Positions 44,801-58,655 of a stretch of 64,000 nt of DNA are shown here, piece by piece. The position numbers and the translations under genes are program-made. The stretch spans positions 3,968,001 through 4,032,000 of the forward strand of contig OZ234503.1 in assembly GCA_965153455.1 (NCBI GenBank). Reading direction: 5' to 3'. The stretch comes from Sphagnum compactum (Eukaryota; Bryophyta; Sphagnopsida; Sphagnales). The notes beneath the pieces were generated by a model that saw only the letters and a program-made list of their open reading frames with translations, was not told the origin of the DNA and ran no database searches. Within the stretch, counting starts at the first letter, position 1; every line of letters starts with the position of its first letter.

Positions 44801-45480
44801 TGAATGGGAGGAGGTTTTGCAAGGGATGGAGGGAGACATATTGTATGGCAATATTTTCCTTATCTTGTTTTCAAGATGATAAGTTATCAATGATGGTAGT
44901 TGCAAAAAGTTTAATTTCTGAAAGATTTTTTCATTCAAGGTAATAAAACTACTAGTGGATTTACCATTTTTTGTTAGTCGCATTGATAATGAGCCATGTG
45001 ACATGCCACATGGTAATGTAATCTATTTATGTCGAAAACATGTTTGAATTTGAACATAGGTAGATAGTTCTCAAAACCTTAACCTCAAGAAAATTCCTAT
45101 TGTATTGCAATAGAAGGTGACAATAAGGTGAGTCCTCTCCTTTCAAGTGAATCAAAAGGCTTCTATTTCTAGAATCAAGATTCTTTAGGTTGTTCTTTAG
45201 GTTGGGTAAGGAACTCAATTGGAGTTCTTTGGGGAATTGGGGTCTTGTCCCCAACTTCTACCCCCCACATAGGGCTTCATTCCTAGAACAACCCCATTTT
45301 TAGTCCAAATCTTACACAAGAAAGTTTTTACACATTCATGAAAACATTCCAAGGTTTTTCACTTTGTATTTGAACACACCTCCTTGTGTGTGTGGAAGAT
45401 TCATCCATCACTTAAAGGAACCTTTCATTGATCACATGCATACCTTCTACAATTTGAATTAAAATACCTTTCATTTTTTG
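41881..45480. other. AT-rich DNA, no gene seen
   Basis: About 3.6 kb without recognisable coding text. Contains a perfect 13-bp-arm hairpin at 42,524-42,555. Frames at 43,326, 44,369 and 44,717 lack any family signature. Confidence 0.5.
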
Positions 45481-45498
45481 TGCGCGGATAGGCCTGCC

Positions 45499-45591
45499 GC
45501 TCTCATGGGCCTCCCCTAATTTTTGGGCCTGCAACCTTAGGCTACTACTCTTGATTTACTGACCCTCAATTCAGGGGAGGCCCACGAGAGC
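45499..45591. repeat. Inverted repeat, 19-bp arms
   Basis: Left arm 45,499-45,517 (gctctcatgggcctcccct) and right arm 45,573-45,591 are reverse complements with one mismatch, separated by 55 bases. It is GC-rich against AT-rich surroundings. It could be a small foldback element. Confidence 0.75.
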
Positions 45592-45639
45592 AAGCCTTGT
45601 ATTCATGAAATTCTTTTTACTTTGATACCCGGAGGGTAC

Positions 45640-46360
45640 CACAGTAAATGGTAATGATGTATGCCCGGGTATCACAGAAGGGATGTCCATTTTCGTCCTC
45701 TAGAAACGTTTTCATCCGTTTTGAAACAGATGAAAAATGAGTCGTCGATGAAACGTGGTTCAAAGCAGAAGATGAAGAAGAAAACGCGGGAACGCCACCA
45801 GACGAATCCTCCCTCGCGCACGCGGACGGACACAAGACTGCGGGAGGGAGACGCGACACACAATGGCGGAGAGGACAGACGAGCAGACGGGAGGCGCAGA
45901 TGCATATGCGCGCCTTTCTACCATCTCCCTCGCTCGACTGCGTAGCGAAATCATCAGTGGCTTGGTTAGTCTCTGTGCAGAAGGGGATGGGAAAATTCGC
46001 CTCCTCTTTAGGCTTGTTGTGTGGGATTTTTGAGCCTCTGTATTTTCGTGGACGGAAGCAAACGGTTTTGCAGGGTTTGCATTCTTTTGGCATACACTCC
46101 TTGCCATTCGAGGAGCTTAGATTGGCAGTGAATCTGTATTGTGCTGGCAGCGGTTTTTCTAATAATAAAGTGCTGAATAGGTGATCTCGAATCGATTGTC
46201 TGCATTGCATTGCATTTCTCTCTTTGCCTAGGGTTTTGATACCGTCTCTTTTCGCGTACCTTCTGCGCAACTGTTGTTGCTGCGCATGTCCATGACGCTA
46301 ATCGTTCTACATCAATATTCGAAGTTTCAGAGCCGGAGCCGGCCATTTTGGACTCGGGGT
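45640..46360. promoter_or_regulatory. GC/CpG-rich gene-start-like segment
   Basis: Composition changes abruptly to GC- and CpG-rich text, as at plant gene 5' ends. On the minus strand an ATG at 46,346 in good context (MAGSGSETSNIDVERLASW) runs about 29 codons to a plausible GT donor (AAG|GTACGCG), so a first exon is possible. On the + strand the RPA1 pseudogene begins about 250 bp further on. This may be an old promoter region. No following exon could be joined. Confidence 0.35.
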
Positions 46361-46604
46361 TTTTCTTTTCTTCTTGGCATCATTGTGAACACTTTTGCTT
46401 TGGTCATATGCACCTCAGGTAGCGGTTCTTCAGGGCGTTAACCTGGCCGTTAAGTGTTCCTTCTGTAGGAGATTAGATGTGGTTCTGGGTTTCTCAATGC
46501 CTGATGTGATGATGCCTTGACAGGAAACGTGAAAATTACCAATATAGACGAGAGATTGCAGGTGCAGGTTTAGTCTGGAAATTATAAATATACTCTTTAA
46601 AGAG

Positions 46605-49420
46605 TGAAGGAGCAAACATTGTGCCTCAGACTGCAGGATTTTTTTAACCCCTTCACTGAACTACTCATGTTCCTGAGGCTAAGACTGACTTTGGTGGCTT
46701 TCAAAGGCCAGCAGCTATGGGTGGAATAGGTGGGGGCATTAGTCAGCAAGTTCAGCAACACAACACTTATGGAAGACCCATGGTTGTTCCTTCCTACCAT
46801 CCTTCCCTCCATGTACTTTTACAAATATGGTTCAATTGTTAAGAATGAAGCAGCTGCCAGAATTGTGCCAATTGATGCTTTGAAATTATGCCGGGGTCTG
46901 TGGATGATGAAGGCAAGAATGGCTGCAGAAAGTGATATATCCACCATTTCCATAATGCACCAGGAGATTGTAAAGTCTTCTCCTTTGACCTTTCGAATTC
47001 AGGTCAAGGAGAGGTTTGAGCTACTTGTTTCAATAATGTTGTACAATGTAGATCAGTTCTATTACTATATTGAGTGAGCAGGGTGTATTTGGTTTCAAAC
47101 AGTTCTCTAAAGGCAGCATAGAAGAAATTCAATCATTCGGAGGAAATGACTGCAAAATACTGCAGAAATCAGGGCCAACAGTGGAGCTTTGCTTTTGAGG
47201 AGGATGGATCAATCCCTATGCTGTACTTCAACTTTCAGCCTAATAGTGACATTTAGAGAATGGAGAATAATGCAATGCTGGATTTCATTGGGATTGTTGG
47301 GTTGATCAATCTCTCAGGTACTGTTACTTGCAAAAGGTATTGAGACTCACAAAAACCCTCACCAGATTAAGGATGTGTCTGGCTGCAGGGTGGAACTTAC
47401 AATGTAGGGCAGTTTGTGCCATAAAGCAGGCAGCAGCTACAAGATCTTTGTTGCTCTGGCCATCTGGCTATGATGGTGAGCTGGGTCAGCAAATTCAGAA
47501 TATTCAGAGGTCAGCAAGTCAGTTGGAACAATATCTTTTCCACAGCTATTGTGGATCATGATATACCAGCAGTGTATCAGCTCTGGGATGGGCTTGATCA
47601 GGTGGGAAGACAGTCACTTTCACAATCAATAACTGGGGTTGTGGAACTGGCATGCATGCTGAGCTCTGCAAATCAGTCTGTGCAATCAAAGATGAAGGAC
47701 TGGGCAGAACTGATCAACCTGGCTGGATAACCAGTGAGAGCTACAGCTTTTTGTATGAAGCCTGATAGTTTCTGCTATACTGCCTGCCCACTTGACAATG
47801 GTGGTAAGCAGTGCAACAAGAAAGCAACCTACAATGTGATGGCATGGGGCTGTGTGATAGAAGTGTCCACTCTGTACCTGACTGTGATGACAGTGACTTT
47901 TTCATCCTAATTATTCAAGACAGAGTCCTGTCACTTCACCCTCATGATTCACTGAATGAGGGGGCTTTGTTAACAACTAGATTTGGTAGCATGTATGGAA
48001 CTCTGTTTGCTTCTGTTGCACTCCATGTAACTACCAGTGGAGAATGGCATGAGTATCTGTCCTTCATTGAAACTTGCAGTGCCTCTTTGGTTTGCTGTTC
48101 AGAACTTGATCAACATTCAAGTAGATGAATTTATATGGAAGGATGAGGTACTTGGAGGTTGCAATGCGTTGAGATTGGATTGATTGACAGTTTCTAGAGA
48201 AGATATGTTCAGAAAAATTTCAGAAAATTTCAGATATGTTTCAGAGAATTTACCTCTTTGAAGCCTTTGAAAGTTTCACAATGAGACATTGCTGCCAGAA
48301 CCATTTTGAGATGCTCAAATTTGGGGTAACTTAAATTAAGGATTTCAATGACAGATCTTGACATTAAGAGAGAACTTATGTTAATAAGCTTGAGAACTGA
48401 TCTCTTGGTTGTGAAAATAATGAATCATGTGGAGCAAGGCTGAAACCTTCTTAGTGACACCTATAACTTCAATGCAATGGATGTGAGTGTACAGAGGATT
48501 TGAGTTTACACAGTTGCATCTGTAGTTGTTGATCTAATGTTTCTACATTATTCCGCTGTCAAGGAATCATTTGGGCTAATGTTGATTCCACTTGCCTAAA
48601 GGAACTTGCTTGATATCAATGTGCAAGAACATACTTGTCCAACATGGGTTACAGCCTTCTAGGGGTTTTTGGCAACGAGATTTTGCAACACCCATTGAAA
48701 GTGCTTTTTATGTGGATCCAAAGTGAGAACGATAAGTTCACTGAATCCATCCAGAAGACATTTACAAGGCACTGCCTGGAGCTGAAGGTGGAAGAAGAGA
48801 TGAATAATGATGAGCACCAGGTGAAACTTCCTTTGGTTAGGGCATATCTTATCAACCGCATTGCAGAATAATCTCATGATAGATTTGATTGCAAATTTTA
48901 ATTGCAGAGAAACTCTTTATAGGCCAATGGGTCCTGCAACCAATCATGGTGGTACATATCCATCTGGAACACTTGGGTTTTGTGGTTCATTATATGGGAT
49001 GAGTATCAGTGCAGGCATAGAAAGAGTGGTAATCTGGGCTACTGCATGTGGAGGGGGTGGAAATGGTGCTGACACAGGTGGATATGGAGGGAGTGGTTTT
49101 GCCACTGGTGTTGGCAGATAACTTGAGTGTGTATGTTGGGGAATGGAAATGCACACAGCTATGGAGGAGGCAGTGGTGGTGGTGGCAGCAGAATGCAGTG
49201 CTACAAGTACGCACTCCAAGTACCAATAGAAAGGAAGGTCAATTTGCAAAAGAAGTCTGGTTGAGGTCAAGCTGGGTCCACCAATGGTAGTGGTTATGGT
49301 GATGGCACCAGGGGTGCTTCATCAAGCAATTGCTACAAATGTGGACAAGGTGGTCAGTGTCAAGGAGGAGGTGAAGGTGGGGGATTATGGTGGGAGCAGC
49401 TCTGATGGAGATGGAAGTCA
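46605..49420 (+). pseudogene. Replication protein A large subunit (RPA1/RPA70) pseudogene
   Basis: Collinear but stop-ridden similarity to plant RPA1. The linker is KTDFGGFQRP and NTYGRP. DBD-A begins SIVKNEAAARIVPIDAL (46,830-46,880), with VFSFDL and DQFYYYIE in different frames and VYLVSNSSLKAA (47,080). DBD-A/B continues with TVELCF, EEDGSIP, FNFQP, NNAMLDFIGIV (47,265-47,297), ETHKNPHQIKDVSGCRVEL, then VYQLWDGLDQVGRQSLSQSI. DBD-C keeps part of its zinc ribbon, FCYTACPLDNGGKQCNKK (47,773-47,826). After about 700 unmatched bases come TCPTWVTAF (48,627) and KFTESIQK...LKVEEEM. A Gly-rich tail has a damaged knuckle NCYKCGQGGQC (49,329-49,361), which places it in the plant RPA1C/E-type group. 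The wild protein binds single-stranded DNA in replication and repair. This copy is dead. Confidence 0.85.
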
Positions 49421-50529
49421 GGGTGAGGAGGTGTTTATAGGGGCATTTACAGAGTAGGATATAGTGAAGTTCTAATTGAAGGGGTCCCGTGCAACTGGCA
49501 CCAGTCTTTTGTCTTGATAATGGCAGTCCCAACATATGCAATCACAAGCTGTCAGTCATGTTGTCTGCTTGTCTGCAGATTTATTTCTACAATGAGACTT
49601 AAAAACTTATGTGTACAGCCATATTTTCAGGAAAACTCTTTCTTTGTTGAAGTCAAGTGTCAACATACAAGCCACACCGTTCACATAGGTCTTAATCTGG
49701 GCTTAGGGATCTGCTGCTTGTAGTAACACTCAATCTAGTCTTTGTGGCAAATGCAGGAGTCTGGGGAGTTTTTAAAAAAATTGCTGTGTTCCATTGGTCA
49801 TTGACTCTTCTATGCTGCAAAGTAAACTTGTAATACAGGATCTTGCAAGGAAACCACAATTATACACTCCCTGTCATGGCCAGCACATTCCCCTTGGAGA
49901 TTGTGTAGTAGAAGCATTGAATGGGTAAGTGGATTCCTTTGCTTGCTCTTCCACATTTGGGCTTGTGTTGTCTCACCAGTGACACCGTGAGTGAGACATT
50001 TCAAATCTTGCTCTAGAAGTTTTTTGCAGGGACAATGTGTTAATCACATTGTTCATTATAGTAGAATGAGAACAAGAAGTACTTCTGTTTCTTTCAACCT
50101 TTGCAGGCTTCCTCTTAGCAATTTAGATGTCTCAGTTGTCTCCACACAGGTATGGGTGGAATACTTGTGGCAAGGACACATATATTTTCAGATCTTTGCA
50201 TTTGTATGCCAGGGCACTAATTCTGGGGATCTATAATTGAAGTTTGGCTGCATAGGAGTCATACAACTCCTGGAGGAAAACTAGGCTGTCGGTCAGCTAT
50301 GCCTGCTTTCAGTATGACTCAGTCGCGGGCATGAGGATCAAGGGTTGTTGACTGCAAAACACCACCTACACAAATGTGCTTGTCATGCACCCACCACCAT
50401 TTTTGCATGTTACCACACTCCATTACAAAATCAATCATAAATTAATCAATAACGCGGATGTTAAACCCACTAGGATTCGCTCAATGATCTCCATACCATG
50501 AGGTGTATAATGTAACTTTTAGTATGCAT
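49421..50529. other. 3' flank of RPA1 pseudogene, no gene seen
   Basis: Less AT-rich than the surrounding DNA, possibly old 3' UTR or co-duplicated flank. Frames at 49,514 and 49,991 carry no recognised domain. Confidence 0.4.
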
Positions 50530-50605
50530 GTGCGGTGATGGTCTAGTGACAATAAAGAACCCAAACGAGCAGGTTCTTGACAAGCTGTGGGTTTCACTCA
50601 TCAGT
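50530..50605 (+). mobile_element. tRNA-like head, possible SINE
   Basis: 'GGTGATGGTCTAGTGACA' resembles a Pol III A box region and 'AGGTTCTTGAC' about 33 bases later resembles a B box. This is the organisation of plant tRNA-derived SINEs. The 3' end of the element and any target duplication were not found. Confidence 0.3.
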
Positions 50606-53600
50606 GAACACTCTGCCTGGGAGATTGATATGGAATAGCTCTACAGAGACTGCTACAAGAGCGCGCGTCTTAAAAAATTGTGCACAAAGTTGTTTGTGGA
50701 ATTTGGTTTGTTGGGCTTTAGTGACAAGTCTGAGCCAAGTCCTTCACTTTGAAGGGCAGGGTTGGGAGGGGCCCTTCAGTGCAAGAGTACTCGTGGGAGA
50801 TGAGAGATGAGCCATGTCCATAAAGGAAGTCCAAGTGTTTGGACTCGTAATTTTGGATGCTTATAACTTTTTGTGGAGACCTTCGATTGAGGTGAGTTTT
50901 AAAAAAAAGTTGTAACCCTTATCGAAATTTTTCAAAAATATGTGACATGTCTCTTGCACACATGTAATTCAAAGTGATTCCTAATTTTTAATGGTTGGGA
51001 GTCAAATTGATTCAGTGACCCCAATTTTTTTAAAAATAAAAAATTGTAAAGTTTACTTTTTTTCTAGTGTAGATTCGAGAAAAAAATGCTAATTTTTTTT
51101 CTTGGAAAACTCCACAAACTTTCAAAACCAAAAAAATTAGGAGGGGGATAAAATTTATAAAAACATTAAAATTATTATTTTTTAAATTAAAAAAACTGAG
51201 AATCACTTCTTTGATCTTGGAGAACTGCCAGCCAAGGGTATACATATATACCTTAAACTTACCCGCCGGTTCCAAAAAGGAGAGAACCCCCCAGCGCTGG
51301 AAGTCTTGGAGCAAACAGCAAAACCAAGCAAAATCAAAAGACCCAGTGGCACGACTGGCAAGGTAACTGACACAGAATATTGCATCAGTTTCTTTGGTTG
51401 GGCGGGTACTTGTGATGGACAGCAATTGTTAGAAAAAAATTCCTTGTGCTAGTTTTTTAAAGGTGCATTCACATTTGGTGTTAGGGACTCTAGGGTTGAG
51501 TCCACTACCACTATGCTAGCCATTTAGGACTTAAACCTAGTTGCAATGAAAAGTTTATCTTAAGCTAACATTCACTTAACATTGAGCTATGGCCCGTTTA
51601 ACATTGGGTGCCACCTAGGATACCACCTAGATTTTCATTTAACATTGACTTAACATCAAGTGTGAATGCACTTAACATAAATGTATGTTGTAAGTAATCC
51701 AATGAAGGTTTGGTTCAGGGTATTATTTATTTATTTATTTATTTATAAATTTGTGAGGTGGGCGGACTTGGCGATCATCCACAAAGGACTTAGCCAAATT
51801 TGGCTACAGGGTCCAAAAGGATTTTAATTTATTTTTGGAACTCTGCTATATTTTTATTTTGGAGACATGCTACAAGCTATGGTCTAAATATGGCAAGCAA
51901 ATTCAACTTTTTCAGTCAAAATACGGGAACTTTGGCCAATTTTTCCCAAAAAAAACTTTTAGTGAGATTCTCATTGCCTTTTCTTTTTTTGGGGGGCCAC
52001 CAAGTGGCAAAATTTCACCCCAAAAAAAGAAGAAGTAAATAAACATTAATTTGATTGCACAAAATTTTATCACAAATTCCAAAGATGATAATGGTAAGAT
52101 TGGAATTGGTAAGGGTAGACAAGTTTAGGTCATATTTGTTTTCTTTTTTTAAACTATTTTTAAAAAAACACCATAGTCATAGATAATGGAAGTGATGAAC
52201 GTATTTTTACTACCTTATGCATCAATTTGTATCTTGTTTCTCTTAAATTGAATTTGAATTCAATTCAAGTTGCATGTAATGTCATTCAATATCCATATAT
52301 TAATATAGGTGTTTGTTTTGTTTGTTTGTGACCATTCTTTAACCTTTCCCAATCATGGGGTGGTAGCCCTTGCTACACTTTTGTGTACCCTTGGAAAACC
52401 CTCCGGCCTTATTGACATTTGAATTCACAATTGAGTTTTTCTTAAAGTCATGCCTCTTAAAGCTTTGAAGCGGTTTTTTAGGAAGTTATATCCTTTGGAG
52501 CCTTGAAGATGGTTGCATATGGACCAACAACACAAGGGTCCATTAGTTTTCATTCAATGAGACTTAATTTTTCACAAAATTAACTAATTTTTTTCATCAT
52601 TTCATTATCACAAATAATGCACAACAACACAACACCCAAGTAATATAATTGGTGTTGAAGCTACCCAAATACTACGATATTTGAAATTGTTGTACAATTG
52701 GGATTATGTGACCTAGCACCATCCAATGCACCATCCATTCAAAACCTAAGATAATTGACATGTGGATGAACCATGACAAAATGTCCCACCTTGCTAACCT
52801 ATCTTGTATACCATCTTACTTCCATACCTAGGTAAGCCTAATGCTTGGGTAATTATTTATGTATGTGAATATCATAAATAGAGAATATAAGTAGTCTTCA
52901 TGTAGATAGGTAAGTAGGTAAGGCAAATTGTGTTTACTAGGTAGGTAGATACATGTGAATGATAAGTACCTTGTAATCATTGCTATGGGACAATAATCCA
53001 ACCAAAAGAAAAGTTTCTTTTGTACACAACATCCATCCTACACATTTCACTAATGTGTTGTTGGTTCATTATGGCATAACAACATTTAATGCATCCCTTG
53101 AGATCTAATTTGGTTTTATAAAATTAAAAATGTAATACTATGGGGGAATGTTATAAAATTTCACCATTGAAACATTTCTCTATTATTGCAAAAAGATTTG
53201 TGTTCATTGGTAGCATTTATGGAAAAAATTGTGCATGATGTAAACCCCATACCCATGTAACAATTTTCACTACATTTGATTTGAATAGAAACAAAATATG
53301 TTGCACTTTTTAGCAAACACTATCTATGATCATTTGTAGACAATTTAAATAGGTAAATGGAACACCTCAAGTTGCGATGATTGAAATAAGTTGAAATTAC
53401 TAATTGGTGTAGTTTTTGAATTTCCAAAGGTGTTGGATTATTAGTACATAAGTAAATTACAAGGACATTGGAACATTTCTTTATCTATTCTCCACTACGT
53501 TGTTAGAGTAGTTTCACTCATACCCCTTATTTCGGCATCTACCAATTATTATAACTAGCGTTATGCAACTATTTGAAAATTTGAAGATATGATTCTAGGT

Positions 53601-56600
53601 TTCATAGTAGCCATCATTCCAAGACTCAATTATCACCATAAACTTAATTTCTATCATTTAAAATAATCACCCTAGTTCCAATGTTTCAAGTTTCAATTGT
53701 TAAGGTTCCTTACACAGTCGATTATCTATGATCCAAAAAATAGGCAATTATATGCATTTCATTTTCATTTTCAAAAACTTTGTCATGGGTTGTAATTAGT
53801 AATTGGTTCTTTGCATATGTAGGAATGGTTAACTACTATGAACAAATTGAATTTTTTTTGCATCATCAAAAAAGATTTTTAAAATACACATGTGATATAT
53901 ATGATAAACATCAAAATTAGTCATGGTTATGAAATGGATAAGAAATATATAATATATAATCGAAAAAGATTTAACAAGTTGAGAAGTTCATCATTGTACA
54001 TAAAAAGGATATGTGTGATACCTATCCAAAGTGCACACCACAAAATGCATCGGCTCTTCCAATAGAGCAATCCTTGTCATCAAACTTCTTGTCATTCAAT
54101 ATTATCATCATATGAAATATTACATATTCCTTAGAAATAATTGTAAATCTTTTTCCAAATGTATCGTACTTTATGATGGGGTTGATGAATTTCATCCATG
54201 ACATTGCCTACTATTTTGTCGATAATTCCATTAGGAATGGCTTGAAGCTTGTTTAGATTTCACATGTGGAATTCCCAATGATTATCAAATTATCCATCCC
54301 AAAAGCAAAATTGAATCAATTATAGGTATGGTTGAAACAAACTCATCACATAAGCAAAGTTTGAAATCAACTTATCAAGCTTTGAGTCTTCAAAGAAAAC
54401 CCTCTTACATATTGCATTTGATATATCATGTACAATGTGATAACTATGAAAAGTGAGTTGCTCCTCGGTTCAAGCAAATATTCAAGTGTACAAAAATAAT
54501 TTAGATTTGTGGGAGTGGGGGTTAGTTGAAATGAAGTTCTAAATAACACTTCATTCATATTCCATTTTGGAAGTGTTCAAATGGTATTTTTACTTTTCAC
54601 CAAATCAACTCATAAAAGTACAATTCCACCTATGTGTTGTTTACACCTTTGGCTACATGGGAAACAAAATAGAACAAAAGTACATTGTTTAAAATCATAT
54701 TTCAAAGATGATTTGGAAATGTGTCACCCAAAATATGTAACATAATTATAAAGTAAACATGCCCATCTTTGAACATTGGCAACTAATTGAATTGGTTGTT
54801 CGTTCAACGACTCTGCACAAGCCTTTGGCTATTCACATGCATGCCTACGTTGGAACAATTGGTTAAAAACATGTGTTTAGATTTTTTGAGCAAATGACTA
54901 GAATGTTTTTCTTGTGATTGTTTATGGGGTTTCTAACTTAGGACCTTCAAATTTGAAGGGCCATATTTCTTTCATTTCTTTTTCATTTTCAACAATTCAA
55001 TGCACATGAATGTGTGAAGGGAAGGACTACACTTGCTCTTTGGACACCATCATGAATTATGAACTCCCTTGAAATTTGACAACCTTTTATACATGATTTG
55101 AACATACACCGGTCAAGTTAATCTATCACCCACAAAGGGATTTGAAAAAACAAGTGATTGAAATCCCCATGTAAGCTTTCAAATGAGATTGCCATCTCAT
55201 TTGAAGAACTTTCATCAAATTGTTGATTGTGATGCTCAACATGGGGCAAATAAACAAACACATGCATTCGTTTCAAAGAAATGAAAAAAATTATTGTTTT
55301 GAATCATTTTCACCTACGAAAAACATGTGAGTTTTGCATGAAATTTTGTGTTACCTAATGAGCTTAACATGCAATGAAATCCATCAAATCGTAGAACAAT
55401 CTACACAGCATACAAGGATGCAAGTACAAGAATGAAGCAAAGATGTGACCAACATGTGCTAGAATCAAGAGTAGTGACATACTCCCTTAATCCATCTATT
55501 GTTTTGGGTTTGAGTCAATGGATCAATTCCACTCAATTAAAATCATTGAGACCAAACATATTGAAACATGACCAACCTCGTTATATCAACTAAGAAGCTA
55601 CTCAATCCAAAATGCAAAATCACTGCCCCTAACACCTAAAACACCAAAACCATCACACACTTATACTAAGCTATGCATCATCCATCACAACAAGTTGATA
55701 CCCAACTCTTTAGTTATTTTGACAACATGTTGAACTACAGCCTCCTGTCTCCTTGACCACACACACAAATGTTAACATTTACTTAAATGAAATATGTTCA
55801 TTTTGGACATCATCGTCAATTCTAGTAATGAAGTAGGTGCCATTCATTTGTTAGGTGTTCACAGTTTGGTTATAGAAGGAAAAAGGTTGATTAATAGGGT
55901 GTCATGTGTTTTGAGACTTTTCATGGAATTGGGCAGAGGAGCAAATGGGGGAGCTCTGGATGGAAGTGCCATAAAATTGCACAAGTGACATTTCCTTCAT
56001 TTAGAACAATCACCCATGAGTTCTGCAACTTAGGTCTGTCACTTGGGGTGTAAAGTTACTACTACAACTCCTGTGCACCAGCAGCAGCTTTCCAGGTTGA
56101 ATGACATCACAACTTTGCAGCAGTTGTGACACTGGTTCTGTCCTGGAAGCATTTACCACAAAGCACAGTCACAGGTCATGGTTGACGCGACCCAAACCTC
56201 CCAACAATTGACTGAACTTCACCCAAGTTTTGTTTTGTGAATCAAAACAGGTAGATGCATTTAAAAAACCAGGACTCATAAAAAATATGCTATAAATAAG
56301 AAGCCTTGGGATTTGCTAACTGATTTTGAGGCCACTTGTAGAGTCCAGAGTAATGAAGAAGGGTGTCTGTGTTGGCAGGTGATCATTTATGACTCCTGCC
56401 TCCGCACCATTAATAAGATTGTTACAGGCATTTTTAGAAGTTCAAAAAATTTCATGGGAATTTGAGCTATGCAGCAAATGATTGAGACCCTGCAAAGGTT
56501 AGGCTATTTATAACATTGGAAAACACTTACAAAAGATTGTGAATGGTGGCATCATATTTTTTTTAAAAGTAAAAAAGGCGAGCAAAGTAGCTAGCTACAC

Positions 56601-57490
56601 TGCCACAGTGTCACTCATAACCCATAACCAGTAAGCTTCACATTTCTCCACATTCTGAACAAATGATCCAACATGAAACATGATCAAAAGAGAAACACTA
56701 TCATTGATTGATGCCTGAAAACCTGACTCTTATTATAGAACAGAGCAGCTTGTTTTTTATAGTTTAGACTGATGATTCTTTCCTTCTCTGACAAGGGATG
56801 AGATAAAAATTACAAACTTTCATAATTTCATATCACACATTCATATCAACTTTAGGTCTTATTGAGTTTAGAGGGTTCTGCCCTGCCATCTCATCTCATC
56901 TCATTCATGAGATTGCTATCAAATTACTGCTGCACTGTTGTTGTTGTTGCTGCTGCTGCTACTAGAGTAATTGAGGCACTTGCTACAGGCACAAGTTGAG
57001 ATTAGATGTATGATGTACTTACTGTGACTTAATATAATGTACAAGAGAGTTGAATGATGTGAGCATACTAACAGGGTGTGTCATACTGTGTGGCCTTGCC
57101 ATTTTACAGTAAAAAGTATCTTAAGGCAAAAGAAGAATTATGATGAAAACTCAAATATTTCACTATGCAAAAATGTAATGTTCAAAAAATTCCTCTAAAA
57201 GAAACCCAAAATGCTTCAAGATATTATAACTCTGTAACTAATCTCAAGTTTCGACACAAGCCAAAATATCATCTTTCAAAAACCCTCATATATTATATAA
57301 AAATAGACCTATTATTACCTAGGGGCTAAAATCCCTTAAGCTACTACACTCAATAATGAATCTAAACACAATGTCCTTGCCTTGGTGGGTAAGACCAATA
57401 AATCCGTGGGATGTACGTAAGCTAATTGGGTTCAATGTACATTGTATAGGCTTGGGGAAGGCTCCCATTGAGGGGTTTATCGTTGTAAGC
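50606..57490. other. Nearly 7 kb without recognisable gene
   Basis: AT-rich DNA with a TTTA run near 51,727-51,746 and a short (GTT)n(GCT)n tract near 56,937-56,962. The section 55,990-57,120 is less AT-rich but shows no frame. The frame 55,794-55,988 (64 codons) matches nothing I know. Confidence 0.45.
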
Positions 57491-57536
57491 TGTAAGCTCC
57501 CTATATCGTATAACCCCTACGTGTAGGGAGCTTACA
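57491..57536. repeat. Perfect inverted repeat, 13-bp arms
   Basis: TGTAAGCTCCCTA (57,491-57,503) and its exact reverse complement (57,524-57,536) flank a 20-base loop. Another 'gtaagc' copy lies just upstream at 57,485. Confidence 0.9.
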
Positions 57537-58655
57537 ACCATAATATCCCATGTGGGCAGTGTAATGCTTCCTGAAAACCTGTTGAAATTAGTTTTAAATG
57601 TGAAAAAGCCCATGTGACTATTGTTGTAGGCTCTTGTATTTTTATTGTAGGCTCTTAACAAGGCTCTAGGGTTCTACTAGTGTTGGTCACTTATGTGGGA
57701 AATTTCACATAGTAGCCAACAAGTCAAGTGATTAATTTTCATTCTATATTTTTGGGAGAGGTGATCTTAAGTTTTGAGTATGGAATTCAAGTTGATTTCT
57801 AGTTATTATGTTTTGGGAGAGACCGCCTTGAGTTTTGTCATATGCAACCATATTGGTGCATGTATCTATCTTGTTCACACACACATAAATCATGTAACAT
57901 AAATCACCCTAAATGGCACCTCACTTCCAAACTCGAAAAATTTACTCACCTACAGAAGATTTACTCACCTTCATGAGTTTATGTCTAGTTCAATTCTATA
58001 GTGGTTGAGTTAACATCAACCTTGAATGTCAAGTTGTTGAAACGTTTGGGACAAAGAAAAAGAAAATGGACAAGGGAACATTGGGGTTGGAATGTCAATT
58101 GCTAATTTACTTGAAGATGAAAATGTACTAAACATCAAGGGTCTCTTTAAATTGAAACAAATGTTCATAATCAAAATAGTGGAGAGGTTAATTGTGCCTT
58201 CAAAGTGCACAATTCACTTTGGTGTTGTTTTTCTTTTGACTTTGACTTCTTTTAAATGCAAATTCATTTCAACTTTTTGTTCAAAGGTCATGTGTGCATG
58301 GAACTTTGATGTTTGAATTGCAAGTTAAAATCAGTGATGACCCATTTTGCAATGACATCCATGACATGTTTGTTGTTTAATGCTTTTATGCTTATATTTT
58401 TGAATTATTTTTGTTGAAATTGTATAATATCAAAGAAAGAGGAATACTTTTAATGCATTTTCATTGGGGTTTTTTTCATTCCACACATGTGTTGATGCAT
58501 CTTATGTGCCCATGAAGTGTGAAAATTTAGGGTTTTAATGTTCTTCATTTTTTATCCTTTTGAATGTGTGTAATGTGAAGGGGTGGCAATGTTTCTTGTG
58601 ATTAATTTCTCTATATCTTTGCAATAGCTATAGACAAAAAAAATTTATTGAAAAC

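Noticed and set aside
45617-46270. 217-codon minus frame as a gene
   Set aside because: Composition follows the GC-rich island and no family is recognisable; a short first exon in an overlapping frame is more plausible.
51478-51520. tRNA-like text 'agggttgagtcc'
   Set aside because: Only one box on either strand; no tRNA fold.
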